DNA from: Pascua guehoae
Lineage: Eukaryota; Basidiomycota; Tremellomycetes; Trichosporonales; Trichosporonaceae
Direction of reading: 5' to 3'
Assembly: GCA_001600415.1 (NCBI GenBank)
Contig: BCJX01000002.1
Coordinates: 388,413 to 452,412 of the forward strand
DNA: 64,000 bases
This document shows positions 21,644 through 33,093 of the stretch, one piece after another. The stretch's first letter is position 1. Every line of letters starts with the position of its first letter. The position numbers were made by a program, and so were the translations under genes. The notes under the pieces are model-generated. The model worked only from the letters and a program-made list of their open reading frames with translations. It did not search any database and had not been told where the DNA came from.

Positions 21644-24107
21644 AAATCGACAAAAACGTATCCCCCGCCCGCCCAATCTCGCATCGCTCCAAGCTCTGTC
21701 GGCCAACCTCGCCCCGCCCAGAATCCCCAGCCTTGCTGCTTTCTTTGCTCACCACGCACGTTCCTCACAGCCCGAGAGGACACGCCGTACCACACCCCAT
21801 GGCGAGACGCAGTGGGACCTCGTGCCCATGGCTTGGGTCAGGCCGTCACGGTAAGCAAGGTGGCGAGCTGGACCCGGCCGTGGTCTGCGCATGTGACGAC
21901 CTACCAGGCCATCCGGTCTGCACAGGCGAGCCACGCCGCGCACCATCGCGTCGGGATGAGAGGATTGAGCAGGCCGACGGCAAGTATACCGACCAGCAGA
22001 GTCTTGCCTACCGCAGGACAGGCACGAGGCAGCGGCCGAGACGCGACTGACATGCCGTGCCCATTTCGGAGGGCAACCGAAAGCCCAAGCTCGTGCGCAT
22101 GGCGGTGAGTATCTTCTTCGGTGATGGTGAGCAGTTTGTCCGCGGTGAAGAGAAATAGACACCAAAGGAATGGTGAGTTACGAGTTGCCGAGACGTTTGA
22201 GTCACCATCAACGGATTCGCGCGCGTCCCTCGCGTCACGACGATCGACCCGGCCCGGTCCTGGATGCGGGACCTCGCGCAGTTCAAATTGCGCCAATTGG
22301 GCTCTGCTCCTGGCCCCGGCCCTTTGGACTCTTTGGGACTCTTTGGACTCTTTGGACGAGACGGTACGCGTACGGGCCTCTGACCGTCGGAGAGTTTCTC
22401 GCATGCGTGTCGGTGCGCAAGTCTGAGCGCCAGCACGCCAGTACGTCAGCAAGTGTCAGCGCGTCGGCGCGTCAGCGTCAGCGGGTCGACGCATCAACGC
22501 ATCAACCATGGCCAAATAGTTGACCAGAGGCGACGGCTGAGTGGCCAGGCCGGCCAGGGCGTACACCGTGCGCGAGGCCACGGGCCATGGATGGCCCAGT
22601 CGCGTACAGGGGTACAGGGCGACTGGATCCAGGACGCCGGGACGTGACAGTTACGAATGCACGGTACACGTGCACGAGCCATATTAAACCCCCGAACACA
22701 CGCCCGAATCCACCCCCTGTTCTCGTTCCCGTTCCCGTCTTTGCGTTGTTAGTCTGCCAAGCCCGGCGTGCGTATTCTGGTCGACCGCGTCGACCGCGTC
22801 TCGGCGCGCGCACGGGCGTGGACACATGCTCCGCACCATTTGGCGGACGCGTACATGTACGAGGGCAGGTCGCCGCCTCCGCCAGGTTGCCGCCGGAGTG
22901 TTTGGGACTGAGACGGCTGCGGCGCGGTGCGACAGAGCTGTCGGGCTGGGGTGAGACGGTCTCACACTCGAGGGTCGCTTTCGGCTGTTTCCGCCAGCGT
23001 GCCAGTGGCCACGGGGGACCATGACCAGTGTCCCGAGTGCACATTTTGTGGGTTCTGTCGCTCGATGCCAGTTTGAACGTCTCGGCTTGACGTGCAGTGC
23101 CACAGTGCGCGGTTCCTCGGGTTGGAACGCGCACTTCAGAGTCCACAGTGGGCAGCTTGGGATCCAACTCGCGCGCGCCACGGCTCACTGCGACAATTGC
23201 TGGGTGGCGTGTGACGAGGGATGGGATGGGCTTGTACGCAGTACGCAGTACGCAGTCTTGTTGTCGCAGCCATCGCAGTCATTGCACGAGCTTGGATTCG
23301 CTGATATGCTCGGTGGACGAGGACGCGACGCGACGCGTTGCGCCATGCGCCACGGCGAATAACCTCCGGGCTTAGCGGGCTGGATGCGGGCTGGCAACCA
23401 CTGGGACAACTGGGAGACTGGTGCGCTGGTGCGCACCACCCAGGGCTAGGAGGGCTGGCGGCAGGGAAAGGATGCTTTATGCACCGTGCCAAGGTCGCCA
23501 AGCCATATTATGGGTGCGTTAAAACTGCGTTTACTGCGCGCCTGCGGGGGGCGTGAATAGAAAAGAAAACACACAACTGAACAAGTCGCAGCTCGCAGTG
23601 GGGAAATCAGAGCAGCAAGAGTGAAAAGGCTAAAGGGTCCAAATGGGTGCGCTAAAAAGGTACTCTGTAGACAGAGCGAGGATCGGTCCCTGGATCCCCC
23701 ACACCCAGGCGGGCGCCCTGGTCCTGTGCGCGAGACGCGAGGCGCGTGCATTGTGTCTGTGGCCTGTTACTGTTTAGTGTGGATTTGTTTGGGACGGGAC
23801 CTTGGACATGGTTTGCCCAGCTGGTTCTTGGCTTGCCTCATCCCCCACCTAGCACCTAGGTCCTTTGTCTCAACCAACCCCAGTCCTACACCCCCCGGCC
23901 CGAGCCATTTGCAAACCTCGACCTCGTTCTTCGCCCCTTGTGCCCATCCGGCCCTTGTACCCCGTTCCTACCTGTACTGTACCATACCGTTCCCATCCAC
24001 CCCCCCTTTTATTGTTCTCTTCTTTCCATCTCTTCTTGTCCCATCCAACAAACCCCCCCTCTCGCCATCCGCGCTTCTCTCTTATTATAGTACATTTAGC
24101 ACTCACC

Positions 24108-25270
24108 ATGCTCGCCGCCAAGCTCCTCACCGCTCTTTTTGCCCTCCCGCTCGTTTTCGGCCAGGAGCCCTCGGCCGACGCCGCCGAGGTCGCGCCCTCT
24201 GAGGCTGCCTCGGAGGCACCCGCCGACGACGCCAGCGCCGCGTCCGCCGCGTCGGCCCCCGCCACCGAGGAGTCGGTCGCTGCTACCAAGGTCCAGACCG
24301 CCATCGGCGGTATCACCACCAACACTGGCCTCAACATCTCGAGCGAGACCGGCTCGGGATGGAACCAGACGTACTTTACCGTCCCCTCGAACACGTACTA
24401 CTGTGAGTGGTGTTGTGCGCGTTGTGCTTTGCAAAGGAGGGCGCGAGGCGAAGGGGGGGGGAGGGGCATGGGTGTGACGAGGGGCGAGACATTGTCGCAC
24501 TGGCGCACTGGTACATGGTACTGCTGGGCTGCGGAATGCCGATGTCCCAATGGTTCTAAATGCAGCCTGGGGGCGGTTGGCGGTCTGTGCGTTGCCTGGG
24601 CCTTTGATGTGACTGCTCGTGCCCATGAGCACATCCCATGGCACCCAGACCACCTCTGGCTGCCCACCCACCTGCCTGCAGCCTGCCCTCTGCGCGTTTC
24701 GACACGACAAGAGTCGTATGGATGGATAGGATGCTCACGCAACAGGGGTCGCCGACCACGACAACACGGCCATGTGGGAGGCCTACACCGAGGACGTCAA
24801 CCTCGTCCTGTTCAACTCGAACTCGACCCTCCTCACCGAGTCCAAGACGCTCGTCGAGAACGGTACGTTTAACACTAAAACGCGCTGCCCGCACGCACGC
24901 ACTGACACCCACAGTCAAGGCCGGTACTGGCCAGTGGACCGGCATGGTCACGGGCCTCCTCCCCGGCAACAACTACATTCTTGTCCTTGCGCTGAGCAGC
25001 AACCCCGACCGCAAGATTGCCCAGACCCGCGGCTTCTGGATCCGCTCCAACAACTCGGTCCCCATGCCCGTCCCCACCACTGCTGGTGCCGCTGACGCTG
25101 GCGCGACCCAGTCTGGCGACAGCGCCGCCTCGGGCAGCGCGGTTTCCGGCAGCGCCGCGCCCTCTGGCTCGTCTCCCGCCGCCGCTGGCGGCAACAGCGG
25201 TGCCGGTGCCCTCGCCGTCTCGGTCGGCGCCATTGTCGCCGCCGGCGCCCTCGCCCTCACCGCTTTCTAA
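24108..25270 (+). CDS. GPI-anchored Ser/Ala-rich cell-wall protein, Kre9/KNH-like, 3 exons
   Basis: Exons 24108-24402, 24746-24862 and 24915-25270 give 255 residues. Residues 1-19 are a signal peptide (MLAAKLLTALFALPLVFGQ); then an Ala/Ser/Glu-rich linker; then a beta-sandwich domain (SETGSGWNQTYFTVPSNTYY ... NLVLFNSNSTLL ... GQWTGMVTGLLPGNNYILVL) of the Ser-Thr-rich GPI-anchored/KNH type; then a Ser/Gly/Ala-rich stalk and a C-terminal hydrophobic tail (ALAVSVGAIVAAGALALTAF) after a small-residue omega-like site. It should be exported and attached to the plasma membrane or wall glucan. Intron 1 is long (343 nt). Strong C-ending codon preference suggests high expression. The start follows a C/T-rich leader. 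Confidence 0.85.
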
Positions 25271-25383
25271 GCGCCTCGTAAATCCCTCGGCTTCAGCCGT
25301 GCCGCACTTGCAGTCACAACAACTGTTGTTTCCTGCATCCCCGCAGCCGGCCTCACCTTTACTGGCCTGCGCTTGAATGCGCG

Positions 25384-25402
25384 CCCCCCCCCCCCCCCCC
25401 CC
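25384..25402. repeat. Poly-C tract (19 C)
   Basis: An uninterrupted run of 19 C on the plus strand 114 bp after the GPI-protein stop. Length is likely to be polymorphic or an assembly-length uncertainty. Confidence 0.9.
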
Positions 25403-26810
25403 AATTCGTCGGGGACTCTCGTCCCAAGCGCCACCCCCCCCTTTTCTTGTGTCGGGTTTTACGGACACTACATCGCTATTCTGTTGCCTTCGATATCTAC
25501 CTCCACAAGCACATATTGATATAACCGTCGCGTCGGATGCTGGACATTCCGCCACCCGGCGGCGCATCTGGCTTCTGGCGCGACAACATAATATGAATGT
25601 TTGTTTTTTCGCGTCCGCGCTAGGTGTTGTTCCAGACGGGCCAGAAAAAGCCCTCACGCGGGCTAAACTGACACTAGCCTACGGGCTAGTATGCAGACTA
25701 GCACTGGTGCCGTGGCCCGATAACCCGCGTCATTAACGTAGCGATACCCAACTGAGATGTTGAATTGTTGGCCTCAGCCCTGTTGGAGTGTTACCAACGC
25801 ACGGAGAGAAAGGAGGGCGGGCAGAGACAACCCACGACCGCACGGGGCACGACCGCACTCACCAGCCAAGTACGCCTGGAGCTCACGCCGTATTTCAGCC
25901 CCCGGGACTTGCCTTGTAAAACAATTGTACGTAGGACAGCGGTCACGGGTCCACACGGCACACGGCAAACATCCTGTCCTGCCACAGTGTCCAGAGTCCC
26001 AGTCCTGTTGCTTTTGGCCATTATGCCACTCCTCTCTGCCAGATCTGCGTGGGCATTGGCCGAAATCAGCTCCTGTCCGGTGCCGTCAGGTCACACAGGC
26101 ACAAGCCTGTACCCCCACAAAGTGAGCATTCCTACTGTCAGTTGTTTTACAGGACACCACTAGCACCACTGGCACCACTCCCTCTCGGCGTGCGCGTACA
26201 AAGGCCGGCAAACCTCCAAGTCGACAAACCGTGACATTCTTACTCCCAATGCACGGCCATCACCCGCCGACCCGTGCTCGCCGCCGGACCGTGTCTCCTC
26301 ACCATCAATCACGGTCGCGTGGCCATGGTACGGCGTCTGACTACGACCTGGCACTCTGAATGCGAGCGTCATCAGGAGATTGCGGGTCCGAGCCCCGTCG
26401 TGACCTTTGGGGGTCAGGCGCCGTGCGAGTATCGGGCACATTTGATGACGGAGGGTTAGAGACTGCGTGCACAACCGCGACTGTGTACCGCTGACATCGA
26501 GGCTCGCTTGGAGCCATGACTGTCCGCTGCCGCTGCACATGTTCAGGATGGGTCAAACGAGCCTTGCGGGGCTCGAGCACGTTGGGGTGCTGTGGTACAC
26601 GTCAGAGCCTGGGCGGGGCTCAACGGCTCACGATGGCCGCACGTCATCTCTGTGCACCTGAGATGAGAAGCGGCCGAGGGTCCGTCTTTCGGCACCTGAT
26701 GCCTCGTCTTTCGCACACGGCGTGGTGCACGCTTCACGCTCACTCGAGTCCCACCTACAGGAGATGCGAAAAAGCACGGGACAGGCCGCGTGTTTGGAAT
26801 CGAGTCAGGG
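25403..26810. other. Intergenic region 3' of the GPI-protein gene
   Basis: No protein gene or RNA gene recognised. Near 25650-25700 there are short GGGCTA/CTAGC palindromic stretches. The region leads into the tandem array at 26811. Confidence 0.45.
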
Positions 26811-27700
26811 ACGTGCGCGGATGAGACGACGGTCTGCATGGGGTCGAACAGAGTCAAAGCCGGGGGTGGTCAAGGGCACATTGGGACAAGTGGGGCAGGA
26901 AATGATGGACCTGGGACGTGTGACGACGTGCTCGGAACTCTGCGAGGCAACGGTTTACATGGGGAGTCGAATGCAGTAACGGGCGTGAGAGGCAGGTCAA
27001 GGGCACATTGGGCGACAATGGCAAGTGAGGCAGGAAATGCTAGACCGGGAACGTGTTGTGACGACGTGCTCGCGTACTCGGAAGCCTCTGAGACAACGGT
27101 TTACATTGTGGGGAGTCGAATACAGTAACGGGTGTGAGAGGCAGGTCAAGGACACCTTAGGCGACACTCTGAGACAACGGTTTACATGGCGAGTCGGGCG
27201 TACAATAACGGTATAGCGGAGAGAGGCAGGTAGGGGCATCTACGGGACGGCGTGGGGTAAGTGACGCAGTCGAATGATGGACTGGAACGTGTGTGACGAC
27301 GTTCTCGGAAGCCTCTGGGAGACAACGGTTTACATGGGGAATACAATAACGTGTCGAAAGAGAGAGGCAGGCCAGGGGCATCTACACAGGACGGCGACAG
27401 TTGGCAGGTGACGCAGTAAATGAATGGACCTGCGACGTGTTGTGACGTGCTCGGAAGCGTCTGCGAGACGACGGTTTACATTCATATGGAAAGTCGAGAA
27501 TACAATAACGGTAAAGCGGAGAGAGGCAGGTCAGGGCAGCACATTATGAAAGGGACAGTTGGCAAGTGACGCAGCGAATGGCCGCCTGGGTTGGAAGACG
27601 TGTCGCCAGCAGCAGGGGACACCGATGGTGCCTGGATTGGAACGTGTGGAGGACGAGGAGGACGCGAGGCAGCAAGGGACGCAGATGGTGATGCCACCCC
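26811..27700. repeat. Degenerate ~130-bp tandem repeat array, about six copies
   Basis: Each unit carries ACGTGTTGTGACGACGTGCT, GACAACGGTTTACATGGGGA, GTCGAATACAGTAACGG, GAGAGGCAGGTCAAGGGCA and GGCAAGTGACGCAG in that order. Units start near 26811, 26917, 27050, 27288, 27426 and 27560, with partial units between. No coding frame is preserved across units. Confidence 0.75.
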
Positions 27701-27712
27701 ACCGTCATCCCC

Positions 27713-27787
27713 CGGACGGGCAACTGCTCTCGGACGGGCGACTACTCTAAGACGGGCAACTACTCTGGGAAGGGCAGCTACTCTCAG
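27713..27787. repeat. Short tandem repeat (GGACGGGCAACTACTCT) ending at the FMN-enzyme stop
   Basis: Four or five 15-17-bp units with the consensus CGGGCAACTACTCT. The last unit reaches the TCA that is the stop codon of the minus-strand FMN enzyme (27784-27786). Confidence 0.7.
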
Positions 27788-29139
27788 ACATCGATGAGGT
27801 CCTGGGTGGACGACGACGGGGCACGTTGGTCCGTCTCCTGGGTTTCGGCCAGGTACCTAGGCGTCGGCATACGGAGGCAGCTGCGATTAATGTCCTCGAC
27901 GCGCGCGACGCCCGAGAGGGCCATGGTGAGATCGAGTTCCGCGAGGAGACGCAGCATGACGGCCTCTGCGCCCGCGGCGCCATCAATGGCGAGACCGTAC
28001 AGCCACGGCCTGCCGATCATGACCGCGTCGGCGCCGAGCGCGAGTGCCTTGAAGATATCTGCGCCGCTGCGGATCCCGCTGTCAAAGAGGATGGGCACGC
28101 GGCGGTTGACTGCGGTAGAAATCTCCTCGAGGGCGTCGAGGGACGCAATGGCGCCGTCGACCTGGCGGCCGCCGTGGTTTGAGACCATGATGGCGTCGAC
28201 GCCGTGGTCGAGGGCGATCCTTGCGTCGGCGACGGACTGGATGCCCTTGAGGACGATGGGCAGCTTTGTCGCGTCACGGAGGAGCTTGAGGTCGTCCCAC
28301 GTGAGTGCCGAGCAGGGGAAGACGTCGAGGAACGTCTCGACCGCGGCGCGCGGGAGCGGGGACACGAGGTTTGTCCAAAAGTTGCCTGGGAAATGGGATA
28401 CAATCGAGTAGAATGTCTGCAGCGCCGCGAGCGTCGTGGACTGCTGGAGCGCCGCCGCGCCCGGTGTGCCCTTCGCGACGCGCTCGCGGACCAGAGCCAT
28501 GAATACCGGGTCTGAGAGGTACTGCGCAATGCCCATGCCCCGTGCGAATGGCAAAAAGCCCAGATCGAGGTCCTTTGTCCGCCACCCCAGCAGGTGCGTG
28601 TCGAGCGTGACCACAATGGCCCGCGCGCCCGCCGCCTCGGCGCGCCCCACGAGCGACCGCATCAGGTCGTGGTTACTGCTCCAGTAGAGCTGGTACCACA
28701 TGAGATCCCCCCCGAGTTCCCGCGCCGTCTCCTCCATCGCCACCGACCCTTGCGTCGAGAGCACCATCGGGATATCCAATGCGCGCGCCGCGCGCGCCAC
28801 CGCCACCTCGGCCTCGGGGTGCGCCATCTCGAGCACCCCAATGGGCGCAAACAGCAGCGGCGACGCGTACCTCGTCCCAAACAGATCCACGGACAGAGAC
28901 CTCTCGGACACATCACGCAGCATGCGCGGGACAATCGGGTACCGCTCAAAGGCGCGCTGGTTGCCCTCGTCGGTCCGCTGCTGCCCCGCACTCCCGGCCA
29001 CGTACCACCACGCCTCGGGGGTCATGTGCGCCCGCGCCGCCTCGGACAGGGCCGCGGGCTCGACGGGGACTTTGGGACGGTGGCCGTACGCGCCGCGCGC
29101 GTAGATGGCCCCCTGGACGGAGCGGCCGATGCCCGACAT
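27784..29139 (-). CDS. FMN-dependent 2-hydroxyacid oxidase/L-lactate 2-monooxygenase-like, intronless
   Basis: 451 residues, the full length of the FMN-dependent alpha-hydroxyacid dehydrogenase family (lactate 2-monooxygenase, lactate and glycolate oxidases). Visible: AWWYVAGSAGQQRTDEGNQRAFERYPIVPRML (N-terminal substrate/FMN region), LLFAPIGVLEMAHPEAE, YQLYWSSN, VVTLDTHLLGWR, LPIVLKGI with the FMN lysine, the catalytic SNHGGRQVDG (His base and Arg), and the phosphate-binding FDSGIRSGADIFKALALGADAVMIGRPWLYGL. The long central insert and the AGSAG start fit the lactate 2-monooxygenase branch better than glycolate oxidase. It would oxidise L-lactate or a related 2-hydroxyacid. There is no PTS1-type C-terminus. 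A single exon is unusual beside intron-rich neighbours. Confidence 0.9.
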   Translation of the reverse strand: MSGIGRSVQGAIYARGAYGHRPKVPVEPAALSEAARAHMTPEAWWYVAGSAGQQRTDEGNQRAFERYPIVPRMLRDVSERSLSVDLFGTRYASPLLFAPIGVLEMAHPEAEVAVARAARALDIPMVLSTQGSVAMEETARELGGDLMWYQLYWSSNHDLMRSLVGRAEAAGARAIVVTLDTHLLGWRTKDLDLGFLPFARGMGIAQYLSDPVFMALVRERVAKGTPGAAALQQSTTLAALQTFYSIVSHFPGNFWTNLVSPLPRAAVETFLDVFPCSALTWDDLKLLRDATKLPIVLKGIQSVADARIALDHGVDAIMVSNHGGRQVDGAIASLDALEEISTAVNRRVPILFDSGIRSGADIFKALALGADAVMIGRPWLYGLAIDGAAGAEAVMLRLLAELDLTMALSGVARVEDINRSCLRMPTPRYLAETQETDQRAPSSSTQDLIDV

Positions 29140-31094
29140 GTCTGCGAGTTTTGGTAGCGAGGGGGTCAGGCGTTGTCGTCCGGTCTCGAGGTTGTCGCGA
29201 CGAGAGTTGATTTCCGTGACAGTGTGAGTGATGCAGAAGCGCGCGTGGGGGTGAGAACCAGTGCGCCAGTGCTGGGTCGCTTACGGACATAGCCGGGTGG
29301 CATCCATGGGGCCCAACCAGGCCGAAAATAAAAATCATGAACGGACACGCAATATCCAACAGCGCACAGCACGCAGCATGGATGCATGCAGAGACCCAAG
29401 CAGCAACGCAGCAACCCCACTTTGGAGTCGACCGATGACGACCCGCAATGCGGGGCCGGCATTTGATGATCTCATGCGACGCGGGGTCTCCATCCAATGT
29501 CACATTGAGCATGGTCAATGCAGAGATGCAGAGGCCAAGTCGCCTTTCACCCTCAGTCTCATCCTATCGTCTCTCTCGACAGTCTCACCCTATCCTCTCC
29601 CTCTCTCTCTCGTTCGGACCGTCGTACTGTGACGACTGGTGCTCTGCGGCCTTGCCCACTCTCCCCCAACTGGCGTCTTTGCCTCACCCCCGGCGCGGAA
29701 ACCTCTGACATGCCTGTCTAAATTCCCAACCGCCTACGTCGCCGTTGGGCCCGAGCCTCTTGCCTCTTGCTCGGACACGCCCGAACGCTAGCGTCTTAAG
29801 GCCGCTCTTCCTGCGCGATACTCTCCAGCGTGGCTCATGTGCTAGTTGAGCACCACGCCGTGCTCGCTCCTGCCCACCGTGATCCTGCCTTGTGTGATCC
29901 TCCCTACCGTGACTGTCGAGCCCGGTCGGAAGGTGTGGCAGAGGGCAAGCCGGGAGGCGACATGGCCACCCCGACTTGATCGACTCCTTCGGACGCTGCC
30001 AGGCGCTACAATGCTAATCAGGCCATCCTGGCAAAGATCGCGAGTGCTCAGTGTCCAGGCACGCATCGTCTGCCCGTGGCTCATCGGACAGATGCACAGA
30101 TGACGAATGTCAATAGTTGTATCTGAATCCGACCTTTCAGGCTTGGCAGTGACGCCTAGTCTTAGCATCCAGAGGTGAGCCTGGCTCATTGTGGCCGCAG
30201 CAACTTGGTCTGGCTTGGCAGTCGAGGCACGGCAAGGCTGTGCCACCCACCCATCCATAATGTACCTGGCACGGATCAAGGGCGTGCGTTCAGACGACCA
30301 TTCCCGCAGTCGGCTTACGAGATGCCAGGGGGGACTGGAAGCCGGCTCGGACTCGCCCTCTGCGATCGACGCGGCGCAAGGATGATACGACTGGAAGTCT
30401 AGTTTCTGACCCACCCCGTTTGTTGTCCGAGGCGGACTCTAAGAGCTCTACAGCTGCCGGCGATGAATCAATGAGCTCGAGACTTACCCCGGACCGTGGG
30501 GCCCTCGTATGCCTCTCCGGTGCCGAACAGAGTCTGGACACATGTGGTACCCAAATGCAGTCCAGGACCCTGGGCCGGGCCCGTCGAGCTTCGAGACCCC
30601 CCCGGGGTGGCTCGCGTGGCTTTTCATGGCTTGGAATGTTCAGGACCATCGTGTCGGTCTTGGCCGGCGTCTTGGCGGGCCCACCCGTCTCCACCCAGGC
30701 TGCCACCCAGGCAGGCTGCCACCCGTCGGACAAAGCCAAGCCTCGGAGTGCAATTTTGCCTCAATTATCTCGGCAGCCAAATCCCACCTCGGCCATCGAC
30801 GGCGGTCATTGTTCGGGGCTGCTGCGCATCGCATAGCATCGAATGGTACAGCATCATCGTCGTCGTCTTCACTTCCTCATTGTTATTCTCAACCTGTTTC
30901 AAACATCTAGAATACGCACACTCGCTGTTGTGGCCCACTTTACATTCCTGCTCGACTTGCGCATCGCCGCCACTCATTCTACACACCTCGCTCCTCCTGG
31001 ACTCCTGGCTCGCAGCACCTTGCCGGGCCCCGTGCCGAGCTGAAAGCGCACGCCCGTTGCCGACACACCCCACTCGACACCATCGCCACTACCA
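29140..31094. other. Intergenic region between divergent FMN enzyme and membrane-protein genes
   Basis: No supported gene. A CT-rich stretch (29560-29610) lies in the presumed upstream region of the FMN enzyme. The 200 bases before 31095 are C/T-rich leader for the plus-strand gene. Confidence 0.45.
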
Positions 31095-32214
31095 ATGAGC
31101 GAACCCGTACCGAGCCCACCGCAAACGACGTCGTGGACGCGCCGGCCAAGACCCACGGCCACTTCTCCATACTCTTCAGACGACCGGGGACACGGCGGGT
31201 GAGTAGCACCAAGGCATGGAGCATGCCCTTGTCTCGGTATCCAGACGACTTCTCGGCAAACATTGCAGTCCCCAACGTCATTCTCGGCTGTATCGCGTGC
31301 CCTCCCTCGACCACCCGCACAAGCTAACACACCCAAGCTCCCCAATGTACCTCTTCACCTTTATCGCCGTTATCGTCGTGCTCGTGTTCGTCGCCGTCGC
31401 GCTCCTGATGCGCGCCGTCCACGTGCGCCGGCGGTATCGGCGGCAGGTTGAACGGGCGCTCGCGCGCGGCCAACGACCACCGCCGTATCCATTCGCGCAC
31501 GGGCGGGTTGCGCGGGCCGCCAAAGTGCTGCCGCCCATGCCGCGTATATGGGACGGGCAGATGGGCTTGTTGCCCCACGAGCTTGTTTTCGACGCCGACT
31601 CCAAGCCAAAGGGACAAGAGGGAGAGAAGGACGAGGGGGGCGAGCATTTCCAGAGTGTACCCCATGGGGCATGGCGCGAGACCGAGTCCAAAGACTATGG
31701 GTGGTCGCCGATTACGGTAAGCATCAGCGAACTCGCTCGGATATCGTATCCCCCAAAATGACTGCTAACAAAGCAGCCGGTTTCCGTCGCCCACGTCCTC
31801 GAGCCCCTCCTTCCTCCACCATCTCCACCGTCGCACTCGACTGCGTCCTCGCACTCCCACACACGCATGCCAGAGATCCTCACCGACCTCGGCGAAGCAG
31901 TCTTCGAGCTGGCCCCCTGGACCAACCCCCCACGACGGCGGCGCGAGCGCGAGGCCGCACGAGCAGCGCGCGCCGCCGCAGCCAAGGTGCCCCAGGAGGT
32001 CCAGATGCTCCCTCCCGAGATTGGCACGGCGCCCGACGTCGGCGAGACGGTCTGTGTGGGCGTGCTCATCGCCATGCCGTGCCAGGGCGAGGGCATGGCA
32101 CGGTGGTATCCCGCCGACCCGATCGAGGCCGACTTGCCAGAGGTGTGCCTTGGGGTCATGGACTGTGTTGTCGGGCCGGGCGATCGGCGAGCCGACGTGC
32201 CGAGGGATGCCTAG
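31095..32214 (+). CDS. Single-pass membrane protein of unknown function, 3 exons
   Basis: Exons 31095-31198, 31338-31716 and 31777-32214 encode 306 residues. A short Ser/Pro/Arg-rich N-terminus is followed by one hydrophobic helix (MYLFTFIAVIVVLVFVAVALLM, about residues 38-60) and a basic RRRYRRQ stop-transfer segment, so the C-terminus should be cytosolic. The rest contains PPPYPFAHGRVARAAKVLPPMPRIWD, a long Arg/Ala helix (RRRREREAARAARAAAAKV) and a conserved-looking LPPEIGTAPDVGETVCVGVLIAMP. I do not recognise a family. Splice phases join cleanly (GG|C, ACG|CCG). No function is proposed. Confidence 0.7.
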
Positions 32215-32514
32215 GCCGGGGTTCAGGTTTCGACGTGCGCGTGCGTCGCGGGGAGCAGGCACTGCAGGACGCGAGTACGCCAGTTGTTGTAAGAGTAGAG
32301 AACGGCGGCATCCAAGTCGAACACCGACTGCATCAAACACAATGCGGCCCACACTGGCCCAAGTCCCACACGGGATACATACAAGTACTGTACATGTTAA
32401 CAGGACGCAACGGTGCCGACATGCAAACGCGTCCGCCCACCAGAAAAAGTACCTCGGCTACACTGATCCCAGTCAGCCCCCATCCCCGTGCGCGGTATGT
32501 CCTACTCACACGGT

Positions 32515-33093
32515 TCACAACACATCGACGATTGCGCGGTCCTCCATCCCGAGGCTCTGTGGCGTGTCGTCCTGGGATATCTCGCACGCGTTGAACGACA
32601 GCCGCACGCCGGGCCCCAAGTCGAACCGGAGCCGGAGGAACGGGATGGCCCGGCATACTCGCCGGTCCAGGGCAGAGTGCACATATGTAAAGTCGCCGCT
32701 GGGGAGGCGGAACAGGATCCACAAGTGGTCGTCTGCTGGCGGGTGCGCTTCGTGTGTGTGTGTGTGGGGGGGGGGGGAGAGGACTGTTGCCGACATTGGG
32801 GTGTTTGTGTGTTTGTGTGTGTGTGTGGGGGGGGGGTGAGGGAGGAAGGGGGTTAATGGGAGAGTTTGNNNNNNNNNNNNNNNNNNNNNNNNNNNNNNNN
32901 NNNNNNNNNNNNNNNNNNNNNNNNNNNNNNNNNNNNNNNNNNNGGGGGGGGGGGGTTAGGTGTGTTTGTTTGTGTGTGCGGGGGTGGATGGCGAGCGTGA
33001 CGGTGAGGCCGAGGGCGGGGGTGATGTCGAGGGCGAGGGCGAGGGTGAAGTGAGGGCGAGGGGAGGATGGGGAACCGACTCTTGACGTTTCAT
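32515..33093 (-). CDS. SUMO-like/Rad60-SLD ubiquitin-fold domain protein, interrupted by assembly gap
   Basis: The 3' exon (from an AG acceptor near 32733 to the stop at 32515) encodes DHLWILFRLPSGDFTYVHSALD ... FLRLRFDLGPGVRLSFNACE and then ISQDDTPQSLGMEDRAIVDVL. The last part is the classic C-terminal half of a SUMO or Rad60-type ubiquitin-like domain (D/Q-TP-LGMED-VDV). It ends without a Gly-Gly tail, so it is more like a Rad60/Nip45-type SUMO mimic than conjugated SUMO. A plausible start is the ATG at 33093 (MKRQESVPHPPLALTSPSPS), a Ser/Pro-rich disordered N-terminus. The middle is lost in 75 N bases and G/T-rich low complexity, so the splice connection is unknown. Rad60-type proteins act in SUMO-dependent DNA repair; that role is inferred from the domain only. 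Confidence 0.6.
32869..32943. other. Assembly gap (75 N)
   Basis: 75 undetermined bases flanked by G/T-rich low complexity: poly-G tracts at 32767-32777, 32827-32836 and 32944 onwards. The gap interrupts the SUMO-like-domain gene. Confidence 0.98.

Larger units (their letters stand above)
19366..24107. other. 4.7-kb gene-poor region with duplication, MITE and short repeats
   Basis: No supported protein gene. Holds the duplicated segment 19629-20195 with an inserted MITE, a CAACCACTCA decamer array (21563-21643), and a short ACGCAGT triple repeat near 23238. The last 300 bases are C/T-rich promoter and leader of the GPI-protein gene. GC-rich shadow frames elsewhere show no recognisable domain. 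Confidence 0.5.
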
